The notes: a model not told the origin generated them from the letters alone. Shown: positions 45,784 to 55,641, counted from the first letter of the stretch. The stretch is DNA of 64,000 nt from Allomuricauda sp. ARW1Y1 (GCF_013407935.1 NZ_JACBZU010000007.1:46418-110417); one strand, 5' to 3'. A program made the numbers and translations.

Positions 45784-46416
45784 ATGTCACTCTGGGATTA
45801 CACACATTTCTTTCAGAAAAACAAGGTGGAGCTTTTTACCAAAAGTTTCATTTCGTTGTTTCTATTTTTATTTGGGTACACGCTCTTTTTAATTTTTTAC
45901 AGTTGGTCAAACTTTGAGGATTCCTTTCTCCTATTTGCGGTGCCACTTCCGTTTTATTTGATTGCCACTTGCCTATTGTTGAAATATCGTCACCTATTGA
46001 AAACGAAAAGTCAGCGTTCAGTTGCCCACACCAAACAGGACAAATATGAAAAAACGGGATTGTCCGAAGCCTTTTCACAAGAACTAAAGGAAAAACTGGA
46101 GGATTTGATGGACACCCAAAAACTTTATTTGAACCACGAACTACGCCTCGACGATATCGCCAATATGCTCAATATTTCCAGACACCATGCCTCCCAAGTA
46201 ATCAACGAAAACTTTAACATGAGCTTTTACGACTACATCAACACCTACCGGATTGAAGAGGCCAAAAACAAGCTTTGTAACAATTTCAAAAAGTCCTCTG
46301 AATCCATTTCCGATATCGCCTACCAATGTGGATTTAACAATCGAGTATCGTTTTATAAGGCATTTAAAAAAAGGACCAAGATTACACCCAAGGAGTTTAT
46401 GCAAAACGCAGCCTAG
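45784..46416 (+). CDS. AraC-type regulator with two N-terminal membrane helices
   Basis: 210 residues from ATG 45784 (MSLWDYTHFFQ). Two membrane helices lie at about 22-40 and 48-66. A short basic linker leads to an AraC/XylS DNA-binding domain (~residues 105-205: RLDDIANMLNISRHHASQVINENFNMSFYDYINTYRIEEAK, then SISDIAYQCGFNNRVSFYKAFKKRTKITPKEF). Related flavobacterial regulators carry six to seven helices, so this is a shortened form. It lies upstream of the SusCD pair and has 21-bp direct repeats in its promoter region, a likely autoregulatory or activator site. Confidence 0.88.
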   Translation: MSLWDYTHFFQKNKVELFTKSFISLFLFLFGYTLFLIFYSWSNFEDSFLLFAVPLPFYLIATCLLLKYRHLLKTKSQRSVAHTKQDKYEKTGLSEAFSQELKEKLEDLMDTQKLYLNHELRLDDIANMLNISRHHASQVINENFNMSFYDYINTYRIEEAKNKLCNNFKKSSESISDIAYQCGFNNRVSFYKAFKKRTKITPKEFMQNAA

Positions 46417-46664
46417 CACAGTTTCTCGCCGAATTTGTAAACGTAAATCCTATTCGGGAAATAAGTAAAGGTTAATAAGCGCTAACAATCTTCCCTCCAA
46501 CTTTCCATTCTTTTACCCCGCAATCCACAGGGTGGAGGCTCTAAATCTTATCTCTTTCCGATTTTTTTAGTTTTCATTGTTTCGGAAGATTTTTTGAATT
46601 AGCCTACAAAAAAGATTCATCCTCCCCCTGCTCGATTGCAAAAACTAACTCTAAATTAATTTTT

Positions 46665-49600
46665 ATGATAATGAGAAATTATTGGATGATGTTGGTGTTT
46701 TTATGCTGTTCCATTACAGCGGCACTGGCTCAAGAAAAGAATGTTAGCGGTACAGTTACCGACCAAAATGGACTGCCCCTGCCGGGTGTCAACATTGTTG
46801 TTGAAGGGAGTTCCACAGGTACGCAGACGGATTTCGATGGAAACTATGCCATCTCCGCAAAGGTGGGACAAACGCTTCTATTCACCTACATAGGGCAAAA
46901 ACCAACTAGGCGCACCATTGGAGCATCAAACTTAATTAACGTACAAATGGAAGAAGATGCCCAAGCTCTTGAGGAGGTGGTTGTAACCGCTCAAGGCATC
47001 AAGCGGGAGAAAAAAGCACTTGGTTATGCTGTGACTTCCGTTGGAGCTGATCAAATAGAAAACCGATCCGAAGGTGATGTTGCTAGGGTACTTAATGGTA
47101 AAGCGGCCGGTGTGCAAATCACATCAGCAGGCGGTACCTCTGGGTCAGGTACGAACATTACCGTAAGAGGTTTTAGCTCTTTTAGTGGGAGCAACCAGGC
47201 CTTGTTTATTGTTGACGGGGTACCCTTTAGCAATGATACCAACGCACCTGGTAACTTCTTGGACGGCAACCCTGCTCCTTCACGTTTCTTGGATTTAGAC
47301 CCTAATAATATTGCCAGCGTAGAGGTATTAAAAGGACTTGCCGCTACCACCCTTTACGGAACATTGGGACGTAATGGGGTAATTTTGGTAACCACCAAAG
47401 CAGGGGCCGCTCAAAAAGGGCCGAAGAAGACGGAGATAACAGTAAGTCAGTCTTACTTTGCGAACGAGTTTGCCTCCTTACCTGATTACCAACAACAATT
47501 TGGTAACGGCTTTGACCAATCCTTTGGCTGGTTCTTCAGTAACTGGGGACCTAGTTTTGACCGTGCAGGCGTTTCTGGATGGGGCAACCAAGCTGCCATA
47601 GACGACCAAGGTACCTTATTGCATCCTTACGCATCTTCAGCTTTTCTTAACCCAGGAGGCCCCAATACAGGTCAAAGTGCCTTAGCACAGCAATTTGCTA
47701 ATCAAAGATATGAGTGGAGACCTTATAATTCGGTAGAAGAGTTTATGCGTCCCGGACGCACTATGAACACCTCTGTGAACATTGCCGGCGGCTCAGAGGA
47801 TGGGAATACCACCTTTAATGCCAATATTGGGTATTTGGATGAAGAAGGCTTTACACCAGGGAACTCTTTGAATCGTTTCAACTTCTCTGTAGGTGGCAAA
47901 TCAAAACTATCAAACAAATTTACCATACAGGCCACGGCCAATTATGCCCGTAGTGATGTGAAAAGCCCTCCCATTGCAGCCAGTAGGGGTAATGGTTCCT
48001 TGGGACTTTCTGTGTTTGGCAACGTTCTGTTCACGCCTTTGAGTGTAGATTTAATGGGACTTCCATTTGAACAGCCAGAGGACGGTTCCAGTATCTACTA
48101 TCGTAATGGAAATGATATTATCAACCCAAGGTGGACAGCAAAGAATGTTACCTACAACAACTTGACCAACAGGTTTAACTTCAATACTTCATTAAACTAT
48201 GAAATCAACGAAAATCTAGGACTGACCTGGAGAACAGGTCTCGATTTTTACAACGAACGCAATATCAATGGGGCCAACAGAGGTGGTGTTGAATTTACCG
48301 ATGCCATTTTTGGTTTCTTGGATACATTCGACAACAATAATACCATTTGGGACCACTACGTTGCCCTCAATGGCAACTACGATCTTTCTGAAAAAATTGG
48401 AATGACCTTCATTGCTGGTGCAAATGCTCGTTCGGACATCTTTGATCGACAAGGGGTGGCAAGTACGGGTCAAATTGTTTATGGCATCAAGAGGCATTTC
48501 AACTATGAAAACCAACTGCCCATCCAGTTTTCACAACAGCGTAACATTATTGGTTTGTTAGGTCAAGTATCCTTCGACTACGATAATATGCTGTTCTTGA
48601 ATTTGAATACAAGAACCGATTGGGTATCGAACTTGATCAGGGAAAACAGGGCACTTACTTATCCAGGAGTAAGTCTTTCCTTCCTACCTACAACCGCCTT
48701 CAAAGGACTACAAAGTGAAAATGGCCTGAATTATCTGAAGCTAAGGGCAGGGTATGCCACCTCTGCCAACTTCCCAACAGGTTATCCAACTGTTGGTGTG
48801 GTAGAACAAAATACACAGATTTTTGGTGATGGTGGAGAAATTACGACCAACCAAGTCGGTAACGTCAAAGAGAATCCCAACCTAAAACCTGAACTTTTAA
48901 AAGAATTCGAGGTGGGACTGGAATCGCGTTTTTGGCAAAATAGGGTTTCACTGGACTTCACCTATTATGACAGAAGAACAGATGACCTGATTGTAAATCA
49001 ACCGCTCCCCCCTTCCACCGGATTCACCCTGACTCAATCCAATATTGGTCAAATCAGCAATAAAGGTATCGAAGCCGACTTAGGTATCGACATTTTTAGA
49101 GGTGGAAAGGATGGCTTCAACTGGAACTCAAGGGTAAACTTCTTTGCTAACGAGGAAGTCGTTGAGGAGCAAGAGGAGGATATCATTTTCTACGCAGGTA
49201 GTACTGCCCTGTTTGTTGGAGCCAACGCTGCCATAAAAGGAGAGTCTTTGGGAACTATCGTGGGTACCGCAGTAGGTCGTGACGAAAATGGAAACTTCTT
49301 GGTAAATGATGCGGGTAACTACGTTATTGTGGAACAGGACAGTGAGGGTAATGTCCCTATTATTGGAGACGCTGTTCCAGATTATACCATGAACTTCTTT
49401 AATACCTTTTCCTATAAAAATTGGAACCTTGGTTTCCAAATCCAGCATGTTAAGGGAGGGGATATCATGTCCAGCACTATAGCCACCCTTTTGGGGCGTG
49501 GTTTGATTACTGAAACCGTGGACAGGGAAAACACTTACATCATTCCAGGAGTTAATCAAAATACGGGAGAAGTAAATACCAAACAAATCAACAATTCTTC

Positions 49601-49907
49601 CTATTATTTTGACAACCTATTGTTTGGACCGGCAGAAATGAAGATTTATGATGCCTCAGTCATCCGATTACAGGAGGTTTCTCTGTCGTACTCCTTCCCC
49701 AAAAAGTATTTGGACAACACCCCATTTGGGTCTTTGACCTTAACCGCGCAAGGCTTCAACCTTTGGTATGATGCCTATAATACTCCTGATGGTGCCAATT
49801 TTGATCCTAACGTAGCAGGTGTCGGTATCGGAAACGGTAGAGGATTTGACTTTATGAACGGCCCATCCCAGAGACGATATGGTCTAACCGTAAGAGCATC
49901 GTTCTAA
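46665..49907 (+). CDS. SusC/RagA-family TonB-linked outer-membrane transporter
   Basis: 1080 residues. A signal peptide ends near ITAALAQ. A carboxypeptidase-like domain (~25-110: VSGTVTDQNGLPLPGVNIVVEGSSTGTQTDFDGNYAI) precedes the TonB-box region EEVVVTAQGIKREKKALGYA. The plug (VARVLNGKAAGVQITSAGG, NITVRGFSS) and barrel end in YGLTVRASF. It imports large nutrients with the SusD lipoprotein encoded next (26 bp). Two in-frame ATGs (46665, 46671) are equally possible. No carbohydrate enzyme is adjacent, so the substrate is unknown. Confidence 0.95.
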   Translation: MIMRNYWMMLVFLCCSITAALAQEKNVSGTVTDQNGLPLPGVNIVVEGSSTGTQTDFDGNYAISAKVGQTLLFTYIGQKPTRRTIGASNLINVQMEEDAQALEEVVVTAQGIKREKKALGYAVTSVGADQIENRSEGDVARVLNGKAAGVQITSAGGTSGSGTNITVRGFSSFSGSNQALFIVDGVPFSNDTNAPGNFLDGNPAPSRFLDLDPNNIASVEVLKGLAATTLYGTLGRNGVILVTTKAGAAQKGPKKTEITVSQSYFANEFASLPDYQQQFGNGFDQSFGWFFSNWGPSFDRAGVSGWGNQAAIDDQGTLLHPYASSAFLNPGGPNTGQSALAQQFANQRYEWRPYNSVEEFMRPGRTMNTSVNIAGGSEDGNTTFNANIGYLDEEGFTPGNSLNRFNFSVGGKSKLSNKFTIQATANYARSDVKSPPIAASRGNGSLGLSVFGNVLFTPLSVDLMGLPFEQPEDGSSIYYRNGNDIINPRWTAKNVTYNNLTNRFNFNTSLNYEINENLGLTWRTGLDFYNERNINGANRGGVEFTDAIFGFLDTFDNNNTIWDHYVALNGNYDLSEKIGMTFIAGANARSDIFDRQGVASTGQIVYGIKRHFNYENQLPIQFSQQRNIIGLLGQVSFDYDNMLFLNLNTRTDWVSNLIRENRALTYPGVSLSFLPTTAFKGLQSENGLNYLKLRAGYATSANFPTGYPTVGVVEQNTQIFGDGGEITTNQVGNVKENPNLKPELLKEFEVGLESRFWQNRVSLDFTYYDRRTDDLIVNQPLPPSTGFTLTQSNIGQISNKGIEADLGIDIFRGGKDGFNWNSRVNFFANEEVVEEQEEDIIFYAGSTALFVGANAAIKGESLGTIVGTAVGRDENGNFLVNDAGNYVIVEQDSEGNVPIIGDAVPDYTMNFFNTFSYKNWNLGFQIQHVKGGDIMSSTIATLLGRGLITETVDRENTYIIPGVNQNTGEVNTKQINNSSYYFDNLLFGPAEMKIYDASVIRLQEVSLSYSFPKKYLDNTPFGSLTLTAQGFNLWYDAYNTPDGANFDPNVAGVGIGNGRGFDFMNGPSQRRYGLTVRASF

Positions 49908-49933
49908 TAACAACAGTTAATGATATACGTATT

Positions 49934-51637
49934 ATGAAAAATTTTCTAAAATATATTACCATAGTCTTAATCACAGGGGTGACGCTCATCAGCTGTGAAA
50001 CGACTGAATTGGACTTAAGAGTTAGTCCCAATGACCTTGCTGCCGATCAGGCAGACCCAAATTTGTTGCTGAACTCGATACAATTGGCATACGCTTCCAA
50101 TATGGCTGAGATTAGTGACATTGGTGCCGAACTGACCCGAATCGATTATATGTTTGGTAGGAATTATTTTAACAACTACCCTGGAGATACTTTTGATGAC
50201 ATTTGGGCAAGAACTTATAGTAGTGATTTTAATGATGTGGGAAACGGGGATATTCGAGTTGGAATGTTTACCAACATTGCCAACTTAGAAACGATAGATG
50301 AAATCAGTGACCTTGATTACTCCTTTCATGTTGGCGTTTCCAAAACACTTCAAGCGCATATGCTGATGCTTTTGGTTGACTACCTTAGTGAGGCTGCCTT
50401 GGGAGAAGCTGGAAAACCAGAAGATTTTCCATCCCCAAAATTAGACGAAGGAGTCGCCATATATGCCGCTGCGATGTCTATTTTGGATGAAGCCGAAGAA
50501 TTACTTGCCACTAATCCCCAAACCTTGGGAGCTACCGATTTATTCTATGGAGGAGACACGTCAAAATGGTTGAAATTAATTAATACCCTTAGGTTAAAGT
50601 CGTATATGATGACAGGTGATGTTGGGAGTTTTAAACAGGTAATTGCCACTGGTAACTTTATTTCTTCACCTGCGGATGACTTTCAGTTCCAGTACGGCAC
50701 TAGCGAATTGCAACCGGATACCCGTCACCCTGACTATGCCGACGATTACACCCCATCAGGGGCCAACATTTACCAGTCCAATTGGCTAATGGAATTGATG
50801 CTAAACAATAATGACCCACGCATTCGCTATTATTTCTATAGACAGGTAGGAAAAACTCCTGGAGCAGATGATGAACCTGATGAAGAAAAACTAGCCTGTT
50901 CTTTAACTACACCACCCCAACATTATATTGATGGTGGCTTTACGTATTGTAGTGTGCCTAATGGCTATTGGGGTCGCTCCCACGGTAACGACCAAGGTAC
51001 TCCTCCTGATAACTTTGAGCGTACTGCCGTAGGTGTGTATCCTGCAGCAGGGAAATTTGACGATAACGATTTTGCCGTAGATCCAGAAGATCCTGCTTTT
51101 GATGGAAAGGTTGGATTGGGTAAAGGTGGTGGCGGTGCTGGCATAGAGCCTATCATTCTATCGTCTTACGTAGATTTTTGGAGAGCCACCATGGCCGACA
51201 ATGATTCAGAACGTGCAACCTTTTTAAGCGATGCCCTGGAAAAATCAATTGATAAAGTCATGTCTTTTGGTGCTTTAGACCCCTCCGCAGATTTATCCTT
51301 TGCTCCGGATAAAGCTTCCATAGAAAGTTACATCGCTAATGTAGTAGCCAATTTTAACGACGCTACTGGTGAAGAAAAAGAGAACATCTTTGCTGAGCAG
51401 TACTTTATCACCCTTTATGGAGGTGCGACAGAAGCTTACAACTATTACAGAATGACGGGGTATCCGACCACCGTGTTACCTAACTGGGAACCCAACCCTG
51501 GACCTTTCCCAAGGAGTTTTCTTTACCCTCAAGGTGAGGTTGTAACCAACCCATCTTTGACACAAAAACAAACTATGACACAGCAGGTGTTTTGGGATAC
51601 CAACCCAGCTAGCCCCACTTTCCCTCCTGCTAACTAA
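49934..51637 (+). CDS. SusD/RagB-family nutrient-binding outer-membrane lipoprotein
   Basis: 567 residues. A lipoprotein signal ends in VTLISC (about residue 20), followed by SusD-like helical repeats: DPNLLLNSIQLAYASNMAEI, DTSKWLKLINTLRLKSYM and the C-terminal ATEAYNYYRMTGYPT. It forms a lid on the SusC barrel and captures ligand. It lies 26 bp after the SusC gene and 17 bp before a third lipoprotein gene, clearly one operon. Confidence 0.94.
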   Translation: MKNFLKYITIVLITGVTLISCETTELDLRVSPNDLAADQADPNLLLNSIQLAYASNMAEISDIGAELTRIDYMFGRNYFNNYPGDTFDDIWARTYSSDFNDVGNGDIRVGMFTNIANLETIDEISDLDYSFHVGVSKTLQAHMLMLLVDYLSEAALGEAGKPEDFPSPKLDEGVAIYAAAMSILDEAEELLATNPQTLGATDLFYGGDTSKWLKLINTLRLKSYMMTGDVGSFKQVIATGNFISSPADDFQFQYGTSELQPDTRHPDYADDYTPSGANIYQSNWLMELMLNNNDPRIRYYFYRQVGKTPGADDEPDEEKLACSLTTPPQHYIDGGFTYCSVPNGYWGRSHGNDQGTPPDNFERTAVGVYPAAGKFDDNDFAVDPEDPAFDGKVGLGKGGGGAGIEPIILSSYVDFWRATMADNDSERATFLSDALEKSIDKVMSFGALDPSADLSFAPDKASIESYIANVVANFNDATGEEKENIFAEQYFITLYGGATEAYNYYRMTGYPTTVLPNWEPNPGPFPRSFLYPQGEVVTNPSLTQKQTMTQQVFWDTNPASPTFPPAN

Positions 51638-51654
51638 AATTTAAAACGTACAAT

Positions 51655-52617
51655 ATGAAAAATTGGTTTAAACAAATAACAATACTCCTCTTTTCAGGAG
51701 CTGCTCTTTGCGTTTCTTCTTGTGATGAGGGTGACACCGTGGTAGACCAGGTCACAGCTGGTACTGAAAGGGGTGCAATACTACGAACCATAACTGTAAT
51801 CTCGAATGAACTTCCAGTTGGTGACGATAGTGGAAATTTCGCTGTAGAGCTCGAAGTTCAAGATTCCGAAGATGGTGAACTTGTGAATCAAGTCGAAGTT
51901 TATGTGGGTTTTCGTGATAATACAGAAGAGATAGGGCCGGGTACCAACGTTGAAGAAACCCTATTTGCCACGATTTCGTCAACCACATTTACCAATGGTC
52001 CATTCGGTCTTCCAAGATTTACCTATACGGCAACATTACCAGATATGTTGGCCCATGTGAACAGAACAAATGATGATATAACTGGTGGAGATCAATTTAC
52101 CATCAGGTTTGAGTTAGTGCTTACTGATGGCAGAAGATTCTCATTCGCCGATAATACCGGTACATTGACAGGCTCGTTCTTACGTTCACCTTTTTTATAT
52201 ACACCGTTGGTCATCTGCCCTGTTCCTGAGGACTATTTTGTAGGAGAATACTCAATTACACAAAATAGTGGCTCCGCTCCTTTTGGAATCGATGATGCAT
52301 TCTCACAACCTAGCGTATTTGTTGAGGCCAATGGAGTATCTAGAACAATTGAATTCATTTACGACCCAGGAGGATTTGGAGCTTCATTTGCATTCACATT
52401 TGACTTGGTTTGTGGAGAAATACAGAACTTTTCAGGAAGTATTACTGAGGGCGGTCTTGGCTGTGCTGGAGGAGGAGACATTGGACAAACAGCAATGTCC
52501 AACTTTGAATATGATTTGACTGATGATTCTGAGTTTACTATCGTATTCGAAGATTTCAACCCTGATGGTGGATGTGGAGGAACATATGAAGCTTCAATTA
52601 CCCTTACGAAATTATAA
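51655..52617 (+). CDS. Third surface lipoprotein of the SusCD operon, unknown ligand
   Basis: 320 residues. A lipoprotein signal ends in CVSSC (about residue 23). The mature part is beta-rich, acidic and Gly-rich, with four further cysteines (VICPVPEDYF, DLVCGEIQ, GGLGCAGG, DGGCGGTYE) that could form disulphides. No catalytic residues are recognised. By position it is an auxiliary binding protein (SusE/F-like role) for the transporter. The operon ends right after it in a clear terminator. Confidence 0.8.
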   Translation: MKNWFKQITILLFSGAALCVSSCDEGDTVVDQVTAGTERGAILRTITVISNELPVGDDSGNFAVELEVQDSEDGELVNQVEVYVGFRDNTEEIGPGTNVEETLFATISSTTFTNGPFGLPRFTYTATLPDMLAHVNRTNDDITGGDQFTIRFELVLTDGRRFSFADNTGTLTGSFLRSPFLYTPLVICPVPEDYFVGEYSITQNSGSAPFGIDDAFSQPSVFVEANGVSRTIEFIYDPGGFGASFAFTFDLVCGEIQNFSGSITEGGLGCAGGGDIGQTAMSNFEYDLTDDSEFTIVFEDFNPDGGCGGTYEASITLTKL

Positions 52618-52639
52618 TCAGACACCAATAGTTTGCTAG

Positions 52640-52671
52640 ACCCCAGTTCTTAAAAGACTGGGGTTTTTTTG
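52640..52671 (+). terminator. Terminator of the SusCD operon
   Basis: ACCCCAGT (52640-52647) pairs with ACTGGGGT (52657-52664), with a 9-nt loop and a run of T. Confidence 0.9.
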
Positions 52672-52794
52672 TTAAAACCCGAATAGTGATAGCGTCTTCG
52701 ACAGTTGAAATATCAATACCATTTGCTTTGTCCAACGCTTCAAATTAAAGAAAATTTTTTAGAGCTTAAACCCTTCAAATCAACCCAAACCCCT

Positions 52795-52851
52795 CATCCG
52801 TCAGATCAAAACGGGCATCCGTCAATTGGCACCCTAAAAATCCATCCGTAG
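52795..52851 (+). promoter_or_regulatory. Second copy of the CATCCGTCA direct repeats
   Basis: CATCCGTCA at 52795-52803 and 52816-52824 (21-bp period), plus CATCCGTAG at 52843-52851. The stretch 52795-52833 matches 45690-45728 with two mismatches. It precedes the promoter of the secreted orphan at 52892. The same regulator probably acts at both sites. Confidence 0.7.
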
Positions 52852-52855
52852 CCCT

Positions 52856-52863
52856 TATGTTTG
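52856..52863 (+). promoter_or_regulatory. -7 element for the secreted orphan gene
   Basis: TATGTTTG fits TAnnTTTG. The position 19 bp upstream reads CTA, not TTG, so the promoter lacks a -33 box. This fits dependence on an activator bound to the repeats just upstream. Confidence 0.6.
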
Positions 52864-52891
52864 GGATATATTCATCAAAGTATAGTGTACT

Positions 52892-53473
52892 ATGATCCCA
52901 ATCTTTAAAACACCTATGACCTACCTTTTGGCAAGCGCCTTACTTTTGGGCAGTTCAAACGCTTTTAGCCAAGATGACCCACAAACAACGCAACGATTGA
53001 ACAACTTTATCAAACAAAGTTGCACCACCAATTACAAGAAGATTACTTCGGAGTCGGTGCAAAACATCCTCAAACACGATGTGTACTACATTACCCAAGA
53101 AATCAAAAACCTATATGGTGACAAGGAGAGCGAAATCCATGAGTTTATTGTGGTAGACAATGGCCGAGAGGTGCAGCCTTTCGAAAAAATCCAAATGAAC
53201 ACCCCATTACCCAAATTGACCAGCTATATCCGTGAGGATTTTATTTTAAACCAGGAATCTGCACCCCATTTTCAGGTACTCTTGGACTACATCTACCCTA
53301 TTGCGGAATGGAAACCGGACAAACGGGAATTCTTTTTTACAAATGGCAAGTGGTACTTTCTTCGGGATGCCTACTTCCGAACCAAACAGGGGTTTGAAAT
53401 CACCGTTGACCCTAAAGGCAAAATCACCCATATCTGCTATAAAATGAAGTGGAACGAAACGGAAAGCAAATAA
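52892..53473 (+). CDS. Secreted protein of unknown function under the CATCCGTCA repeats
   Basis: 193 residues. A signal peptide is cleaved near SNAFSQ (about residue 27). The mature protein is mixed alpha/beta with many aromatic residues in the second half (FFFTNGKWYFLRDAYFRTKQGFEITVDPKGKI). Two mature-region cysteines lie far apart. No family is recognised. It is transcribed alone, from a promoter that shares its upstream repeats with the AraC-type gene, and ends in a terminator. It may be a target of that regulator. Confidence 0.75.
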   Translation: MIPIFKTPMTYLLASALLLGSSNAFSQDDPQTTQRLNNFIKQSCTTNYKKITSESVQNILKHDVYYITQEIKNLYGDKESEIHEFIVVDNGREVQPFEKIQMNTPLPKLTSYIREDFILNQESAPHFQVLLDYIYPIAEWKPDKREFFFTNGKWYFLRDAYFRTKQGFEITVDPKGKITHICYKMKWNETESK

Positions 53474-53501
53474 AAAGCCTCCCAGTCGGGAGGCTTTTTT
53501 T
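53473..53501. terminator. Bidirectional terminator between convergent genes
   Basis: AAAAGCCTCCC (53473-53483) and GGGAGGCTTTT (53488-53498) form a perfect 11-bp stem with an AGTC loop. T-rich runs follow on both strands. It serves the secreted orphan (plus) and the PpiD-like gene (minus). Confidence 0.93.
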
Positions 53502-53520
53502 ATCCTTTAAAGAGCAATTC

Positions 53521-55641
53521 TTAGTAGAATGTAGCTCTTTTATCTTCAATTTCAGCTTTGTCCTTTAAGGCGTTATAAACTGCTCCGTTGACCCTAGCCG
53601 CTGTGCTGGACTGCAGGCTTTGGGCATAAGTGCTGTAGTTTTCCACATCGGGAGCTGCCGTTTTGTTGGTCACGGTCAATTTGTAAACACCTGTCTCTCC
53701 CTCGATAAGTTCGGAAGTCTGGTCTTTGTCCAAAGCAAATGCCGTACCCACAACCATAGGCTCTCTTCCTGCACCGGGCAAGGTAGGTGCCTTTAGCGTC
53801 AAAGCAGAAGCTGTACTAATGCTCACATTGTTATCCGACGCCATGGCATCCAAGCTTTTTCCTTGGTTGGCGGCAATAATTTGCTGTGCCTTGCGCTCTT
53901 TTCTGATGGCTGGCAGTGCAGTTGCCGAAGCATCCTCTGGTGCCATAAGTCCTTTTCTATATTTTTTGGTAAGCTGTACCACGGCATATCCGTTGTTCAC
54001 ATCAAAACGTCTCACGTCACCTACCTTGGTGTCCTCGTTAAACGCCCATTGCACCACACTGCGCTGTGAACCCAAACCTGGTAAGTTTTCTTCCATCTCC
54101 TTTATCTTGTTCACGGGACGAACAGTGTAGCTACTTTCCCTAGCAATGTCCCCAAAGTTTTCAGGTTCATCATCGATAACCGCCATTTCAAACTTGGTCG
54201 CATCGGTGAACAAGGTGTTGATGGTCTCCTCGGAAGGCTCCACTTCACGGGCCAAGGTAGCCACCTGGATAACGTCCTGCTTGTCATCCACTTTAATAAC
54301 ATGGTATCCAAACTGGGTTTCTACCAATCCAATGGTTCCTACCGGGTTGCCAAAACAAAAATCGTTGAACTCATCCGCCATTAGACCTTCTTGGAAATAA
54401 CCAAGATCTCCTCCACGTGGTGCGGAAGGTCCATCGGAATTTTCCCTGGCCAAAGTGGTGAACATCACATCCTCTTTTTTGGCTTCGGCCAATAATCTTT
54501 TGGCCTCTGCCTCTGCTTCTTCTTTGGTCCTTGTGACCGCAGGATTGGCTCTTTCGGCACCTTCCCAAGAAATAAGAATATGGCTGGCCTTTACTGTACC
54601 ATTTTCCTTTCGATCCATAACTTTTGAGACTTTATAGAAGTCCCCATCCTTATAAGGACCATACACCTCTCCTACTTCCATGGCCATCAAGGTATCGGCC
54701 ATAACGGAAGGAAGGTCTTTTTTGGCCTTGTAAATCGTGTCAAATTTTTCATCTGAATGTCTGTCCAAAAAGGCAGCCATATCGGTCGTATTCCTAAATC
54801 CGGCAATGGTATCGTTGGCATCTTTAGCCTCCGAATACTCTACTGAATCATCCAATAGTGCCGTAATGGCCTCCTTTACACTGGCATCATCTTCCGCTGA
54901 CGGCTTTTCCTCGAAATACACAAATCGGATATCCCTAGCGTTTTCTTGCTGAAACTTGGCCTTGTGGTCCTTGATGTATGCTTCGATTTCACTTTTGGAA
55001 ACTGTGATGGTGCTGTCTGGAATGGTGGTGTAAGGAATACGGACATATTTGATATCCACCTTGTCGTTGGCCATGGTGTAGTCCAGTTTTCCTTCGGCAA
55101 GGGTAGCAGTCACCCCTCCTTTGACCAAGTTGAAATACATACGCTCTTTGGCAGCCTGGATAATGGACTTTTCATCTTGCAACCAAGCATCGTAACGCAA
55201 AGGGTCGTTGGCCTTCCAATCGGCAATGGTACTTTTGAATACCTGCTCGTTGAAAATACCGTTCTCATCTTGAAAATCTGGAATCTGGGCATAACCCGAA
55301 GTCCTTACAAAGTCAACGATCTGGTCGCTCTCCACTTCAATCCCCAAATCCTCGAACTGCTGGTTCAGGATGGTCCTGCGCACCTCTTGGTCGTAAACCA
55401 TGTTCACCAACTGGGTTCCTGTAACGCTAGGTCCATATCTTCTGGAGGCATTCTCCACTTGGGCCCTAAATTCATTGATGGGAATATTTTCTCCATTGAC
55501 TTCTGCGACCGTGGAGCCAACCTTTCCACCAGCAAAATTATCGCTGCTGAACACTCCCGATATTACGAATGCGAACAACGCCAAACCAATGATAAGAATC
55601 AGAACTGTTGTCCGTTTTCTAATATTCTCTAATATTGCCAT
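53521..55641 (-). CDS. PpiD-like periplasmic peptidyl-prolyl isomerase / chaperone
   Basis: 706 residues from ATG 55641 (MAILENIRKRTTVLILIIGLALFAFVIS), an inner-membrane anchor followed by a SurA_N-like region (VAEVNGENIPINEFRAQVENA). A parvulin domain is centred near residue 380 (VKASHILISWEG, GGDLGYFQEGLMADEF, TQFGYHVIKVD), then a C-terminal chaperone region. It assists folding of proteins leaving the Sec channel. The longer frame to 55695 adds a basic non-conserved tail and is not used. Confidence 0.93.
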   Translation of the reverse strand: MAILENIRKRTTVLILIIGLALFAFVISGVFSSDNFAGGKVGSTVAEVNGENIPINEFRAQVENASRRYGPSVTGTQLVNMVYDQEVRRTILNQQFEDLGIEVESDQIVDFVRTSGYAQIPDFQDENGIFNEQVFKSTIADWKANDPLRYDAWLQDEKSIIQAAKERMYFNLVKGGVTATLAEGKLDYTMANDKVDIKYVRIPYTTIPDSTITVSKSEIEAYIKDHKAKFQQENARDIRFVYFEEKPSAEDDASVKEAITALLDDSVEYSEAKDANDTIAGFRNTTDMAAFLDRHSDEKFDTIYKAKKDLPSVMADTLMAMEVGEVYGPYKDGDFYKVSKVMDRKENGTVKASHILISWEGAERANPAVTRTKEEAEAEAKRLLAEAKKEDVMFTTLARENSDGPSAPRGGDLGYFQEGLMADEFNDFCFGNPVGTIGLVETQFGYHVIKVDDKQDVIQVATLAREVEPSEETINTLFTDATKFEMAVIDDEPENFGDIARESSYTVRPVNKIKEMEENLPGLGSQRSVVQWAFNEDTKVGDVRRFDVNNGYAVVQLTKKYRKGLMAPEDASATALPAIRKERKAQQIIAANQGKSLDAMASDNNVSISTASALTLKAPTLPGAGREPMVVGTAFALDKDQTSELIEGETGVYKLTVTNKTAAPDVENYSTYAQSLQSSTAARVNGAVYNALKDKAEIEDKRATFY

